Positions 8,504-16,268 of a stretch of 64,000 bases of DNA are shown here, one piece after another (position 1 is the first letter of the stretch; each line of letters opens with the position of its first letter). Below the pieces are notes generated by a model. That model was not told where the DNA came from. It ran no database searches and worked only from the letters and a program-made list of their open reading frames with translations. The translations under genes and the position numbers were made by a program. Origin of the DNA: Deltaproteobacteria bacterium (GTDB taxonomy: Bacteria; Desulfobacterota; Desulfomonilia; UBA1062); the NCBI GenBank assembly GCA_017992605.1, contig JAGOOG010000004.1, positions 62,001 through 126,000 of the forward strand, given 5' to 3'.

Positions 8504-9817
8504 ATGAAGGGCCGCGCCAAGATATTCACCTATGGCTGCCAGATGAACGACCTGGACAGCCAGAAGATGTATTCCGAACTTTCAAGGATCGGCTATCTCC
8601 CGACCGGTCAGACCAGGGAGGCCGACATCATAGTCATCAACACCTGCTCGGTAAGGCAGAAGGCCTATGAAAAGGCCATCAGCAATCTGGGCAGGCTCGG
8701 GACCCTCAAGAGGGGAAAACCATCGCTCGTCATCGTCGTGGCCGGCTGCGTGGCCCAGCAGGAAGGCGAGAGGCTCAGGGAGCGGATGCCTCTTGTGGAC
8801 ATCGTCCTGGGCACCCATCAGCTCCATCGCCTCCCCGAACTGATCGAACAGGTCCGTGCACATCCCGGACCGCGGGTCGAAACCGGCTTCACCGACTGCA
8901 TCCCGTCCATGGACATCGTTCCCGACCCGGTGTACACAGACCATCCCCATCGTTCCTTCATCAACATCATGCAGGGCTGCGACAACTACTGCTCGTACTG
9001 CATCGTCCCCTACGTCCGGGGCCGCGAGATCAGCAGGGACAGCACGAAGATACTCGAAGAGGTACGCATCCATGCAGAAAGGGGCGTCAAGGAGATCTTC
9101 CTGCTCGGCCAGAACGTCAATTCCTACACGGGAGGCATGGACTTCCCGGAACTCCTCAGGAACATCCACCGGATCGAGGGCATCGAACGCATCCGGTTCA
9201 CCACCTCCCATCCCAAGGACGTCAGCGGCGGCCTCATCTCCTGTTTCCGAGACCTCGACAGGCTCTGCAGCCACATCCACCTCCCCTTCCAGTCGGGGTC
9301 CGACAGGGTGCTCGCGGCCATGAACAGGCACTATACCCACGGATCCTACCTCGAGCTCATCTCGAGGCTCAGGGATGCACGTCCCGACATCGCACTCAGC
9401 TCGGACGTGATGGTGGGCTTCCCGAGCGAGACTCAAGGCGACTTTAAGGACACCCTGGATCTGATGGAAGCGGTCAGGTTCGACGTGCTCTATTCCTTCA
9501 AGTACTCGGTCAGGCCGGGGACCGCGGCGGCCGCCCTCGAGGACGACATAACCCCTGGAGAGAAGGCCGAGAGGTTGATGGCGCTCCAGACCTTGCAGAA
9601 GAAGATCACCATGGAGAACAACCGGAACCGCGTCGGCAGATCGTATGCGGTCCTGGTGGATGGAACGAGCCTCAGGAACCCGGATCAGGTCCATGGCAGG
9701 ACGAGCCACAACACCATCGTGAATTTCCCGGGAGAGCGCTCCCTCGTCGGGAGGATCGCTGCGGTAAGGATAACAAGGGCAAACCAGAACTCGCTGACAG
9801 GAGAAATCGTACCCTAG
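8504..9817 (+). CDS. miaB: tRNA-2-methylthio-N6-dimethylallyladenosine synthase MiaB
   Basis: Radical SAM methylthiotransferase of 437 residues that adds the 2-methylthio group to i6A37 of tRNAs reading UNN codons. The N-terminal UPF0004 domain carries its three cluster cysteines in YGCQMN, NTCSVR and AGCVAQ. The radical SAM cluster motif CDNYCSYC is at about residues 159-166. The C-terminal TRAM domain ends in the GRTSHNTIVNF and LTGEIV strands typical of MiaB rather than RimO or MtaB. The ATG at 8504 follows GGAGGG; an ATG 12 nt upstream has no ribosome site. It stands alone, with the pilin divergent upstream and a two-component pair downstream. Confidence 0.95.
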   Translation: MKGRAKIFTYGCQMNDLDSQKMYSELSRIGYLPTGQTREADIIVINTCSVRQKAYEKAISNLGRLGTLKRGKPSLVIVVAGCVAQQEGERLRERMPLVDIVLGTHQLHRLPELIEQVRAHPGPRVETGFTDCIPSMDIVPDPVYTDHPHRSFINIMQGCDNYCSYCIVPYVRGREISRDSTKILEEVRIHAERGVKEIFLLGQNVNSYTGGMDFPELLRNIHRIEGIERIRFTTSHPKDVSGGLISCFRDLDRLCSHIHLPFQSGSDRVLAAMNRHYTHGSYLELISRLRDARPDIALSSDVMVGFPSETQGDFKDTLDLMEAVRFDVLYSFKYSVRPGTAAAALEDDITPGEKAERLMALQTLQKKITMENNRNRVGRSYAVLVDGTSLRNPDQVHGRTSHNTIVNFPGERSLVGRIAAVRITRANQNSLTGEIVP

Positions 9818-9840
9818 ACACCCACCCCTCGACATTCCCC

Positions 9841-9870
9841 TTGGACACCCCCTCGCAGTGATGCTATGAG
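9841..9870 (+). promoter_or_regulatory. Candidate promoter placing the TSS next to the kinase ATG
   Basis: TTGGAC at 9841-9846, an 18-nt spacer and TATGAG at 9865-9870, with a TGC extended -10 just before it. The predicted start of transcription is about 9877 and the kinase ATG is at 9880, so the message would be practically leaderless. No Shine-Dalgarno sequence is visible. Confidence 0.4.
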
Positions 9871-9879
9871 CGTACCATC

Positions 9880-10794
9880 ATGGAACAGCCCAGACGGTGG
9901 CCTACCATACTGATACTGGTCGCTATCCAGACCGCCTGGATCATCGTCGTGATCCTGTGGGTCGTATGGTACGTTCACTACCGCCAGGTCAGGATGCACC
10001 CGTTCGGCATGTGGGATGTGGTCATCATCACCGAGGTCGCCGTGCTCTTCACCCTCATCCTCGCAGGCATATATGTCCTTTTCATCCTCTACCAGCGGCA
10101 GCTCACCCTCATGAGGACCCAGATGCATATCATCCAGTCGGTCACCCACGCATTCAAGACACCCATCGCCACCATGCAACTCTTCCTCGAGACCATGACG
10201 AAGCGAGACCTCCCTGAGCAGACCAGGTCAGAACTCATTAGCGGTATGGTCGTGGCGAACCAGCGGCTCAAGTCTCTCGTCTTCAATTTCCTGGAGGGCG
10301 CCCGCCTGAGCACCAGCCGGAACCAGTACAGCTTCTCTGTCGTATCGGCCCCCCAGCTCATAGCCACGTACGTCGCCAATCACGAGGTCTTCTTCAAGAA
10401 CGTGGCCATCAGTATCCACGCAGAGGAAGACCACATACCCATTTCCGTCGATGCCGATGCCTTCGAGATGGTCTTCTCGAACCTGGTGGAGAACGCCATG
10501 CACTACTCCACGACGACCCCCCGGGTAGACATCAGGCTCTGGAAGGATGAGAAGTGGGCTTTCATGCTTTTTTCTGATACAGGCATAGGCATCCCCAAAG
10601 ACCGCCACCGGGATATCTTCGGGATGTTCAAGAGACTCCCCGACGCGGTGATCATGTGGGGATCCGGTACCGGCATGGGGCTGTACGTGGTGAAAGGCAT
10701 CATCAAGGCACATGGGGGGACGATACGGGTGAAACCCACGGAACCCGGAAGCGGCAGTTCGTTCAGCATCAGGCTGCCCCTGGCACGCTCATGA
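9880..10794 (+). CDS. Membrane sensor histidine kinase
   Basis: 304-residue sensor kinase. Two membrane helices (about residues 9-31 and 46-70) enclose only a short periplasmic loop, so sensing is probably within or near the membrane. The phosphoacceptor His is residue 90 in VTHAFKTPI, followed by the N box NLVENAMHYS, the G1 box DTGIGIP, an F-box-like FGMFKR and the G2 box GTGMGLYVVK. The H-box has AF in place of the usual EL (HAFKTP rather than HELKTP), so the phosphatase-related acidic residue after His is missing. It overlaps the downstream response regulator by 4 nt (ATGA), which identifies its partner. The stimulus is unknown. Confidence 0.92.
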   Translation: MEQPRRWPTILILVAIQTAWIIVVILWVVWYVHYRQVRMHPFGMWDVVIITEVAVLFTLILAGIYVLFILYQRQLTLMRTQMHIIQSVTHAFKTPIATMQLFLETMTKRDLPEQTRSELISGMVVANQRLKSLVFNFLEGARLSTSRNQYSFSVVSAPQLIATYVANHEVFFKNVAISIHAEEDHIPISVDADAFEMVFSNLVENAMHYSTTTPRVDIRLWKDEKWAFMLFSDTGIGIPKDRHRDIFGMFKRLPDAVIMWGSGTGMGLYVVKGIIKAHGGTIRVKPTEPGSGSSFSIRLPLARS

Positions 10795-11480
10795 CCATCA
10801 AGTGGCGCATACTCATCATCGAAGACGACCAGGCCCTTGCATTGGGGCTGCGAATCAACCTTGAGGCAGAAGGTTACGAGGTCATCCATGCGATGAATGC
10901 GGAGGACGGGCTCTCGGCCCTCGACACCGCGAGTGTCGACCTGGTGGTTCTGGACCTCATGCTTCCGGGCATCGATGGAATCGAGGCCCTCCGGCGCATC
11001 AGGAGCGAGAACCTCAAGCTCCCCGTCCTCATTCTCACGGCACGTTCCACCATGGACGACAAGGTGGAGGGATTGAAGGCCGGTGCCGATGATTATCTCA
11101 CCAAGCCATTCAACCTGGAGGAATTCCTCCTGAGGGTGCACCGGATGCTCGACCGATACCAGTGGTACAGGCCGGAAGACATATTGCAACTCGGCGAGAC
11201 CCGGATCGACTTCAACACGCTCGAGATCTCGGACACGAACGGAAAGGTCGCTCGCATCACCCCGCACGAGGCGAATCTCATCCAGTACCTCACCATGCAC
11301 CAGGGGCGGATCGTGACGCGCGGAGAGCTGCTGAAGAACGTCTGGGGGCTCGACCCGGACATCGAGACGAGGACCGTGGACACGTTCATCTCCCGCATCA
11401 GGCGCTATATCGAACAGGACCCCTCAAGACCGGAGCACATCATAAGCATCAGGGGCAAGGGGTACCGCCTCATGCCCTAG
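10791..11480 (+). CDS. OmpR/PhoB-family response regulator
   Basis: 229-residue DNA-binding response regulator. The receiver domain has acidic residues EDD at 11-13, phosphoacceptor Asp55 in VVLDLMLPG, the TARS switch residue and Lys in TKPF. A winged-helix effector domain follows (from about residue 130), with the ETRTVDTFISRIRRYIE recognition helix and the IRGKGYRL wing typical of OmpR/PhoB proteins. The ATG overlaps the kinase stop, so both proteins are made from one message in coupled fashion. Target genes cannot be deduced; the M48 protease gene 114 nt downstream is in the same direction and is a possible target. Confidence 0.95.
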   Translation: MTIKWRILIIEDDQALALGLRINLEAEGYEVIHAMNAEDGLSALDTASVDLVVLDLMLPGIDGIEALRRIRSENLKLPVLILTARSTMDDKVEGLKAGADDYLTKPFNLEEFLLRVHRMLDRYQWYRPEDILQLGETRIDFNTLEISDTNGKVARITPHEANLIQYLTMHQGRIVTRGELLKNVWGLDPDIETRTVDTFISRIRRYIEQDPSRPEHIISIRGKGYRLMP

Positions 11481-11594
11481 ATATATCCCGGCCGGGGTCT
11501 GCACAACCGCGCCCGGGAGATTTGCCTGTTGAAATTGCATGGCGGTTCTTCTACCATAAGCTTTCATCTCACCCAGACAGAAGGAGGTGCAGGG

Positions 11595-12386
11595 ATGAAT
11601 ACGCGACTTCTCGCTCTATCGATCCTCTTCGTTGGCCTTACCGCATCGATAGTCTTCACCATCCTTGGATGCGCCACCGCCCCATACACCGGAAGACAGC
11701 AGCTCCTCCTCATTTCCGAAGCGGAAGAGACGGCACTTGGCGTAAAGGCCTACCAGGATGTGCTCAAGAAAGAAAAGATCTCCAAGGACAAGAAGACCAA
11801 TGACATGGTCAAGCGCGTCGGCTCGCGCATCGCGGCTGCCGCGAAGAAACCGGGTTACGCCTGGGAATTCACGGTGATCGACGCACCGAAGACCGTCAAC
11901 GCCTTTGCCCTGCCCGGTGGAAAGATAGCGGTATACACGGGAATCCTTCCCTACACCCAGACTGAAGACGGCCTTGCCTTCGTCCTCGCCCACGAGGTCG
12001 GCCATGTCCTGGCACGGCACGGAGCCGAACGGATGAGCCAGCAGCTCCTGCTCCAGCTCGGCCAGCAGGGGCTCAACATAGCCATCGCCAACAGGAGCCC
12101 CGTGGCCATCGACGCGATCAACACGGGGTATGGCCTGGCCACTGCCGTCGGTCTCTCGCTGCCGTTCAGCAGGAAGCACGAGTATGAGGCCGACAAGATC
12201 GGCCTGATGCTCATGGCACAGGCCGGCTATGATCCGCGGGTGGCCCCTTCGTTCTTCGAACGCATGATGCGGGATTCCAAGCAGGCAAAACCCCCCGAGT
12301 TCCTCTCGACACACCCGGCCGACCAGAGCCGCATCCGCGAGATCAACGCCATGATCCCCGAGGCCATGAAGTATTACAGGAAGTGA
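11595..12386 (+). CDS. M48-family zinc metalloprotease lipoprotein
   Basis: 263-residue periplasmic protease of the M48 (BepA/LoiP/Oma1-like) family, probably anchored by lipid: signal sequence ending in TILGC. Zinc is bound by HEVGH at residues 133-137 and a third ligand Glu in HEYEADKIG near residue 198; these also contain the catalytic Glu. The family acts in outer-membrane protein quality control. AAGGAGG lies just upstream of the ATG at 11595. The C-terminal STHPADQSRIREI segment is characteristic of BepA/LoiP-like members; the TPR domain of BepA is absent, making it closer in size to LoiP (YcaL/YggG). Confidence 0.92.
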   Translation: MNTRLLALSILFVGLTASIVFTILGCATAPYTGRQQLLLISEAEETALGVKAYQDVLKKEKISKDKKTNDMVKRVGSRIAAAAKKPGYAWEFTVIDAPKTVNAFALPGGKIAVYTGILPYTQTEDGLAFVLAHEVGHVLARHGAERMSQQLLLQLGQQGLNIAIANRSPVAIDAINTGYGLATAVGLSLPFSRKHEYEADKIGLMLMAQAGYDPRVAPSFFERMMRDSKQAKPPEFLSTHPADQSRIREINAMIPEAMKYYRK

Positions 12387-12388
12387 TT

Positions 12389-12404
12389 TCCACGGGCCCG
12401 TGGA
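12389..12404. repeat. Perfect 16-bp palindrome
   Basis: TCCACGGGCCCGTGGA starts three bases after the M48 protease stop codon. It may fold into the core of a terminator hairpin for that gene (no T-tract follows) or be a protein-binding site upstream of the MerR promoter, whose -35 box begins 78 nt further on. Confidence 0.5.
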
Positions 12405-12481
12405 GGGTCATCCCCGCCCCTCGCAGCTGCATCTTCCCATTGCGTCGTGGATCCGGGGAGTCGCTGCCGTGCAGGTCACCT

Positions 12482-12541
12482 TTGACATCCCCGAAGGAAT
12501 GTTCTATAGAGTCCATCTTATAGTTTAACTTCATGCTTAAG
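12482..12541 (+). promoter_or_regulatory. Promoter and operator-like site of the MerR regulator gene
   Basis: TTGACA at 12482-12487, a 17-nt spacer and TATAGA at 12505-12510 form a strong sigma-70 promoter. An AT-rich element, CTTATAGTTTAACTTCAT, begins at 12517 at the predicted transcription start and has the core GTTTAAC at 12523-12529, followed by CTTAAG. The same core lies in the promoter regions at 14981, 17289 (minus) and 31487 (minus), so this is a candidate autoregulatory operator. Confidence 0.6.
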
Positions 12542-12552
12542 AGAGGCAGGCA

Positions 12553-13248
12553 ATGGGCCTGAAGATCGGTGAGATAGCGAAGAAGAGCGGCGTGGCGCCT
12601 TCGACCATACGATACTATGTGCGCCAGGGACTCCTGCCTGAACCGGACAAGGTCAACAAGAGCATGGCCTACTATGACGAGAGATGCATCGAGAAGATCC
12701 ATGCCGTCAGGCACCTCCAGGAACGGAAGTATTTCCCCCTCTCGGTCATCAAGAACATACTCCGGAGAATGGACCAGGGGATGAGTCTCGACGAGGCCGA
12801 GTCCATAGAGGATGCCGTTTTCGGCGCCCAGGAGGGAATGCCCGAAAAGGTCATGGACAAGGCCGGATTCATGGAGGCCACCGGACTCACCAGGGAGGAG
12901 CTGCAGACTGCATCGAGGATCGGGCTCCTCATACCCTATCATCAGGAAAAGGGCCGCACCCTTTATAATCAGGAAGACGTTCTGTTTGCCAGGGAGGTTC
13001 TCAAGAAGATCATCTCCTTTGGACAGGACCTGCATGAGCTGAGCTTCTACGTCGATCTCGGCAGGCAGATTGTCGAATGCGAGATGAACCTGCGGAGGTC
13101 GGCGGTCAAGAACAGGTCCGCCCAGGAAAACATACGCATCACGGCCGAAATCTCAAAGATGGCCGACATGCTGCGGGGCTACATCCTCAGGAGACTCTTC
13201 CAGAGAAAGGTTCAGGCCGCCATACAAAAAAGCCTCAGCGACTCATGA
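12553..13248 (+). CDS. MerR-family transcriptional regulator with a second MerR-like segment
   Basis: 231-residue regulator. Residues about 3-72 form a MerR winged helix: IGEIAKKSGVAPSTIRYYVRQGLL is the helix-turn-helix pattern and the next segment (YDERCIEKIHAVRHLQE) matches the wing and second helix pair. Residues about 105-160 repeat the pattern in decayed form (GFMEATGLTREELQTASRIGLL, then GRTLYNQEDVLFAREVL), suggesting a tandem MerR fold. No Cys-based metal site is evident, so an organic ligand is more likely than a metal. The gene has its own strong promoter and a candidate operator also seen at three flavoenzyme/AOR promoters nearby. Confidence 0.85.
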   Translation: MGLKIGEIAKKSGVAPSTIRYYVRQGLLPEPDKVNKSMAYYDERCIEKIHAVRHLQERKYFPLSVIKNILRRMDQGMSLDEAESIEDAVFGAQEGMPEKVMDKAGFMEATGLTREELQTASRIGLLIPYHQEKGRTLYNQEDVLFAREVLKKIISFGQDLHELSFYVDLGRQIVECEMNLRRSAVKNRSAQENIRITAEISKMADMLRGYILRRLFQRKVQAAIQKSLSDS

Positions 13249-13600
13249 TCACCCCCGGGGGGGTCCCCGGGGTCTCGTCTATGAGTGAATGCTGCGAATT
13301 CGTGCCGGGCAAGGATATTTTCTTTCCACAGGACAGGGTAATTCTTTTCCAATTGATTGCTGATCCGGATCCCGTTATTCCATAACTCATGGATTTTTCA
13401 CACGCGCATCATGAGCATGAATTTTGCAACATAAGTATTTAATTCTATTTTTTATTTATAGCGATTGCATGGCACGTGTGGTTCTCGCTGCGGGGGAAGG
13501 TCCACCGGCAACGTTCACCATCCGGTCACCTGCTCCCCAGGAAGAGCGCCCGAGCCCGCCAAGGGCACCGGGATAAAGACACAGGCGAGGGATAGATAGA
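13249..13600. other. Intergenic region, AT-rich toward the end
   Basis: 352 bases without a supported gene. Right after the MerR stop there is a C/G-rich block (13251-13273, ACCCCC...GGGGT) that could form a short hairpin. Bases about 13421-13465 are very AT-rich, with a T-run at 13446-13451, as in an UP element or bent DNA upstream of the lipoprotein gene, but I could not identify a convincing -35/-10 pair. A 34-codon frame at 13281-13385 lacks a ribosome site and is not called. Confidence 0.5.
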
Positions 13601-14917
13601 ATGAGAAGAAACCTGAGAGACACACTTGTCCACCGGGAGCACCATGGACGCGGCACACGTCCTTTTACCCACCGGCGCCCGTGCTCTATGCTCTTGACCC
13701 TGGCCATGGCGCTCCTCCTCGTAGCGGGGTGTCACAGCGGAGGCGGTGCCGGGCCCGTCGCGGCAGAGGAAGGAACCTACAAAATCGGATACTTCATAGA
13801 CAGCCCGGTCGAGGGCCTGGAATACTCCTCCATAACCTTTGCAGGCGTCACGGACAGCCAGGGGGGGTTCTACTATAACGGGAACGAGGAAATGACGTTC
13901 TTTCTCGGCGGCGTCGTCATCGGACGCATCAATGCCCAGAGAATCGTCACCCCGGTGGACCTCGGGGGCGTGCTGGCTGACACCTCCAGCACAAGGGTCA
14001 TCAATATCGCCCGCTTTCTGCAATCCCTTGATGATGACCTCATCGCGGCAAACGGGATCAGGATTCCCGAGGAAGTTCGCGAGGCCCTGCAAGGAATCCG
14101 CGTGGACTTCAACAACCCCGAACTCGACAACGATGCAGGGGTGAAGGAACTTTTCGACCGGCTCAACGACATGGGCATTTACCCGGAAGAGGTTGAACGG
14201 GACCTCCTCCCCACCGCACAGACCCAGCTCCACCTGGAGAACACCATAACCCGGATCGAACAGGAGGAAGCAGACACCGAGGAGGCACTGAAGAATCTCG
14301 AGCTGTCCGCGTCCATCGGCTTTCCGTATGCAAGCGTCCTCTTGACACAGGGGCAGGTCATACCTCTGCAGGGATATGTCTACGGCGGCAAGCCGCCGTA
14401 TACCTACTCATGGCGGATCGACGACGGGGCTCCTTTCTCCTCCCGGCTGAGCCCGGGCAACTATCGCTTCAGAAACCAGGGTGCCTATACCGTAACCTTC
14501 ACCGCAACCGACAGATCCGGGGATACCAGCACAGACATCCGTCATGTCAATGTCGTCGACCCTGAAACACAGGCGGGCGATTTTCCCCCAGATTCGATCC
14601 CCACGGTCGGGATCGTCTCCCCTTCTCCCGGGAACGCGACGTTTGCGGCAGGCGACACCGTGACCTTCGAGGCCTTCATCAACAACGGGAACACCCCCCT
14701 GTACTATGGATGGTCCGTGGGTGCCGTGCCGGGCAACACGCACGACCCGAGGACCGAGAGCATAACCTACATCTCGCCGCGGACCTTTATCATCTCTCAG
14801 GACATCACGCTCAATTCTCGGGGAGACTACTACATCTACATCTCCACCCGGGACACATCGTACGCGGGAAAGGGGCCTGACCAGCACGCTGCAAGCATGA
14901 AGGTCACGGTGAAGTGA
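13601..14917 (+). CDS. Lipoprotein with carboxypeptidase-like repeat and PKD-type domains
   Basis: 438-residue predicted lipoprotein. An unusually long basic n-region (about 29 residues) precedes the hydrophobic core and the lipobox LLVAGC; an ATG at 13688 would give a conventional signal but has no ribosome site. The first mature domain carries the pattern SPVEGLEY...GVTDSQGGFYYNGNEEMTFFLGG, a beta module common in envelope lipoproteins of proteobacteria. A helical, acidic middle follows, then PKD-like domains (about residues 260-325: YTYSWRIDDG, GAYTVTFTATD) and a second beta domain at the C-terminus (YYGWSVGAVPG). Such proteins are surface or periplasmic binding/scaffold proteins; the ligand is unknown. 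Confidence 0.78.
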   Translation: MRRNLRDTLVHREHHGRGTRPFTHRRPCSMLLTLAMALLLVAGCHSGGGAGPVAAEEGTYKIGYFIDSPVEGLEYSSITFAGVTDSQGGFYYNGNEEMTFFLGGVVIGRINAQRIVTPVDLGGVLADTSSTRVINIARFLQSLDDDLIAANGIRIPEEVREALQGIRVDFNNPELDNDAGVKELFDRLNDMGIYPEEVERDLLPTAQTQLHLENTITRIEQEEADTEEALKNLELSASIGFPYASVLLTQGQVIPLQGYVYGGKPPYTYSWRIDDGAPFSSRLSPGNYRFRNQGAYTVTFTATDRSGDTSTDIRHVNVVDPETQAGDFPPDSIPTVGIVSPSPGNATFAAGDTVTFEAFINNGNTPLYYGWSVGAVPGNTHDPRTESITYISPRTFIISQDITLNSRGDYYIYISTRDTSYAGKGPDQHAASMKVTVK

Positions 14918-14943
14918 TTGCGCCGGAACCCTGGAATTCCGTC

Positions 14944-15000
14944 TTGACAAACACGGGCACCCTCCTGTATTAACCTTATAGCTTAACTTTAATCTTTAAT
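14944..15000 (+). promoter_or_regulatory. Promoter and operator-like site of flavoprotein gene 1
   Basis: A perfect TTGACA (14944-14949) is followed 18 nt later by TATTAA (14968-14973). CCTTATAGCTTAACTTTAAT starts at 14974, with the core GCTTAAC at 14981-14987 near the predicted transcription start. The layout matches the MerR gene promoter at 12482-12541 closely (CTTATAG-TTAACTT shared). Confidence 0.6.
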
Positions 15001-15061
15001 AATTCATGGGGAGTTATCGCAAGGTAGTCCTCAGCACAATACCATTCACAGGGAGTCATGT

Positions 15062-16186
15062 ATGAAGACACGCATTACCGAGCTCTTCGGCATCAAGCAC
15101 CCCATCGTTCTCTCAGGCATGAGCTGGATAAGTGTGCCCAAGATGGTTGCGGCGGTTTCCAATGCCGGCGGTCTCGGCATTCTTGCCACCGGCCCATTCG
15201 ATGCCCAGCAGACACGGGCCGCCATCAAGGAGATCAAGTCGCTCACCAGCAAGCCCTTCGGGACCAACACCACCCTGCTCTTTCCTGGGGCCGCCGAGAA
15301 TGCGATGGTCGCCCTGGAGGAAAAGGTTCCGGTCATCAACTTCTCGCTGGGCAAGGGAGACTGGATCGTGAAGGCAGCCCATCAGTACGGCGGCAAGGTC
15401 GTCGCCACGGTCGTCAATGCACGCCACGCCAAGCGCGCCCAGGATTACGGCTGCGATGCGCTCCTGGTGACCGGTCACGAGGCCGCTGCCCACGGCGGTG
15501 ACGCCACCACCTTCTGCCTCGTGCCGAGCATAGGCAACGCGGTCACTATACCCATCATCGCAGCAGGCGGCATCGCGGACGGGAGGGGCCTCGCAGCAGC
15601 CCTTGCCCTGGGCGCGGAAGGGGCCGCCATGGGCACACGGCTCATGGCCACCAAGGAAAGCCCTCTGCATGAGAACTACAAGCAGCTCTCCATCCAGAAA
15701 GAGGTGTATGACACGCTCTATTCAACCCGCTTCGACGGCCTCGGGTGCAGGGTGCTCGACACCAAGGCGGCACGGAGCGCTATTCGCCAGGGGCTGAATA
15801 TCAGGAAGCTCATAGAAGCGCTGCCGAACTCCATGGTCATCGCAAACCAGCTGCACCTGCCCTATTTCAAGCTGTTCCTCGGCGTCCTGGCCTCGGGGTG
15901 GAAGAATGCCAGGCAGCTTGCCTTCATGGCCAATGCCTTCAAGGCCATCCGCGTGGCCACCGAGGACGGCGACATCACCACGGGCGTCCTTCCCGTGGGG
16001 CAGGCAACCGGCCTGATGAGGGACATCCCCACCGTTGCCGAGGTCATCGAGAGGACCGTCAAAGAGGCGGAAGCGATCACCATCGGGCTCGCGCAGAAGG
16101 CAGGCGGGGCCGCAAAGACCCGGCCGGCCACGAAGGCACGGCCAAAGGCACCCCGGACCACACGCAAGACACCACCGAAGAAGTAG
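15062..16186 (+). CDS. Nitronate monooxygenase-family flavoprotein with basic tail
   Basis: 374-residue FMN-dependent TIM-barrel protein of the nitronate monooxygenase/2-nitropropane dioxygenase and FabK (enoyl-ACP reductase II) superfamily. Features are FGIKHPIVLSGM at the N-terminus, GGLGILATG, the active-site loop TGHEAAAHGG (His about residue 144), and the FMN-phosphate sites AAGGIADGRG and GAEGAAMGTR. In an anaerobe an NAD(P)H-linked reductase role is as likely as nitronate oxidation. The last 30 residues are a Lys/Arg/Pro/Ala-rich tail (KTRPATKARPKAPRTTRK), similar to histone H1-like tails and not part of the fold. GGGAGT precedes the start. Confidence 0.88.
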   Translation: MKTRITELFGIKHPIVLSGMSWISVPKMVAAVSNAGGLGILATGPFDAQQTRAAIKEIKSLTSKPFGTNTTLLFPGAAENAMVALEEKVPVINFSLGKGDWIVKAAHQYGGKVVATVVNARHAKRAQDYGCDALLVTGHEAAAHGGDATTFCLVPSIGNAVTIPIIAAGGIADGRGLAAALALGAEGAAMGTRLMATKESPLHENYKQLSIQKEVYDTLYSTRFDGLGCRVLDTKAARSAIRQGLNIRKLIEALPNSMVIANQLHLPYFKLFLGVLASGWKNARQLAFMANAFKAIRVATEDGDITTGVLPVGQATGLMRDIPTVAEVIERTVKEAEAITIGLAQKAGGAAKTRPATKARPKAPRTTRKTPPKK

Positions 16187-16216
16187 CGGGCTCTGTCACA
16201 AGCTCCTGACGCGAAC

Positions 16217-16250
16217 GAGCGGTCACGCCCCGTCCCGGGCGCGACCGCTC
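16217..16250. terminator. Bidirectional hairpin terminator between two convergent flavoprotein genes
   Basis: GAGCGGTC (16217-16224) pairs with GACCGCTC (16243-16250); inside it CGCCC pairs with GGGCG after one mismatch, leaving a six-base loop. The + side continues into GCTTCTTGGTTT. It separates the stops of two convergent paralogous genes. Confidence 0.8.
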
Positions 16251-16268
16251 GCTTCTTGGTTTCCTGTG

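Noticed and set aside
13281-13385. 34-codon frame after the MerR gene
   Set aside because: No ribosome site, no promoter and no similarity that I recognise.
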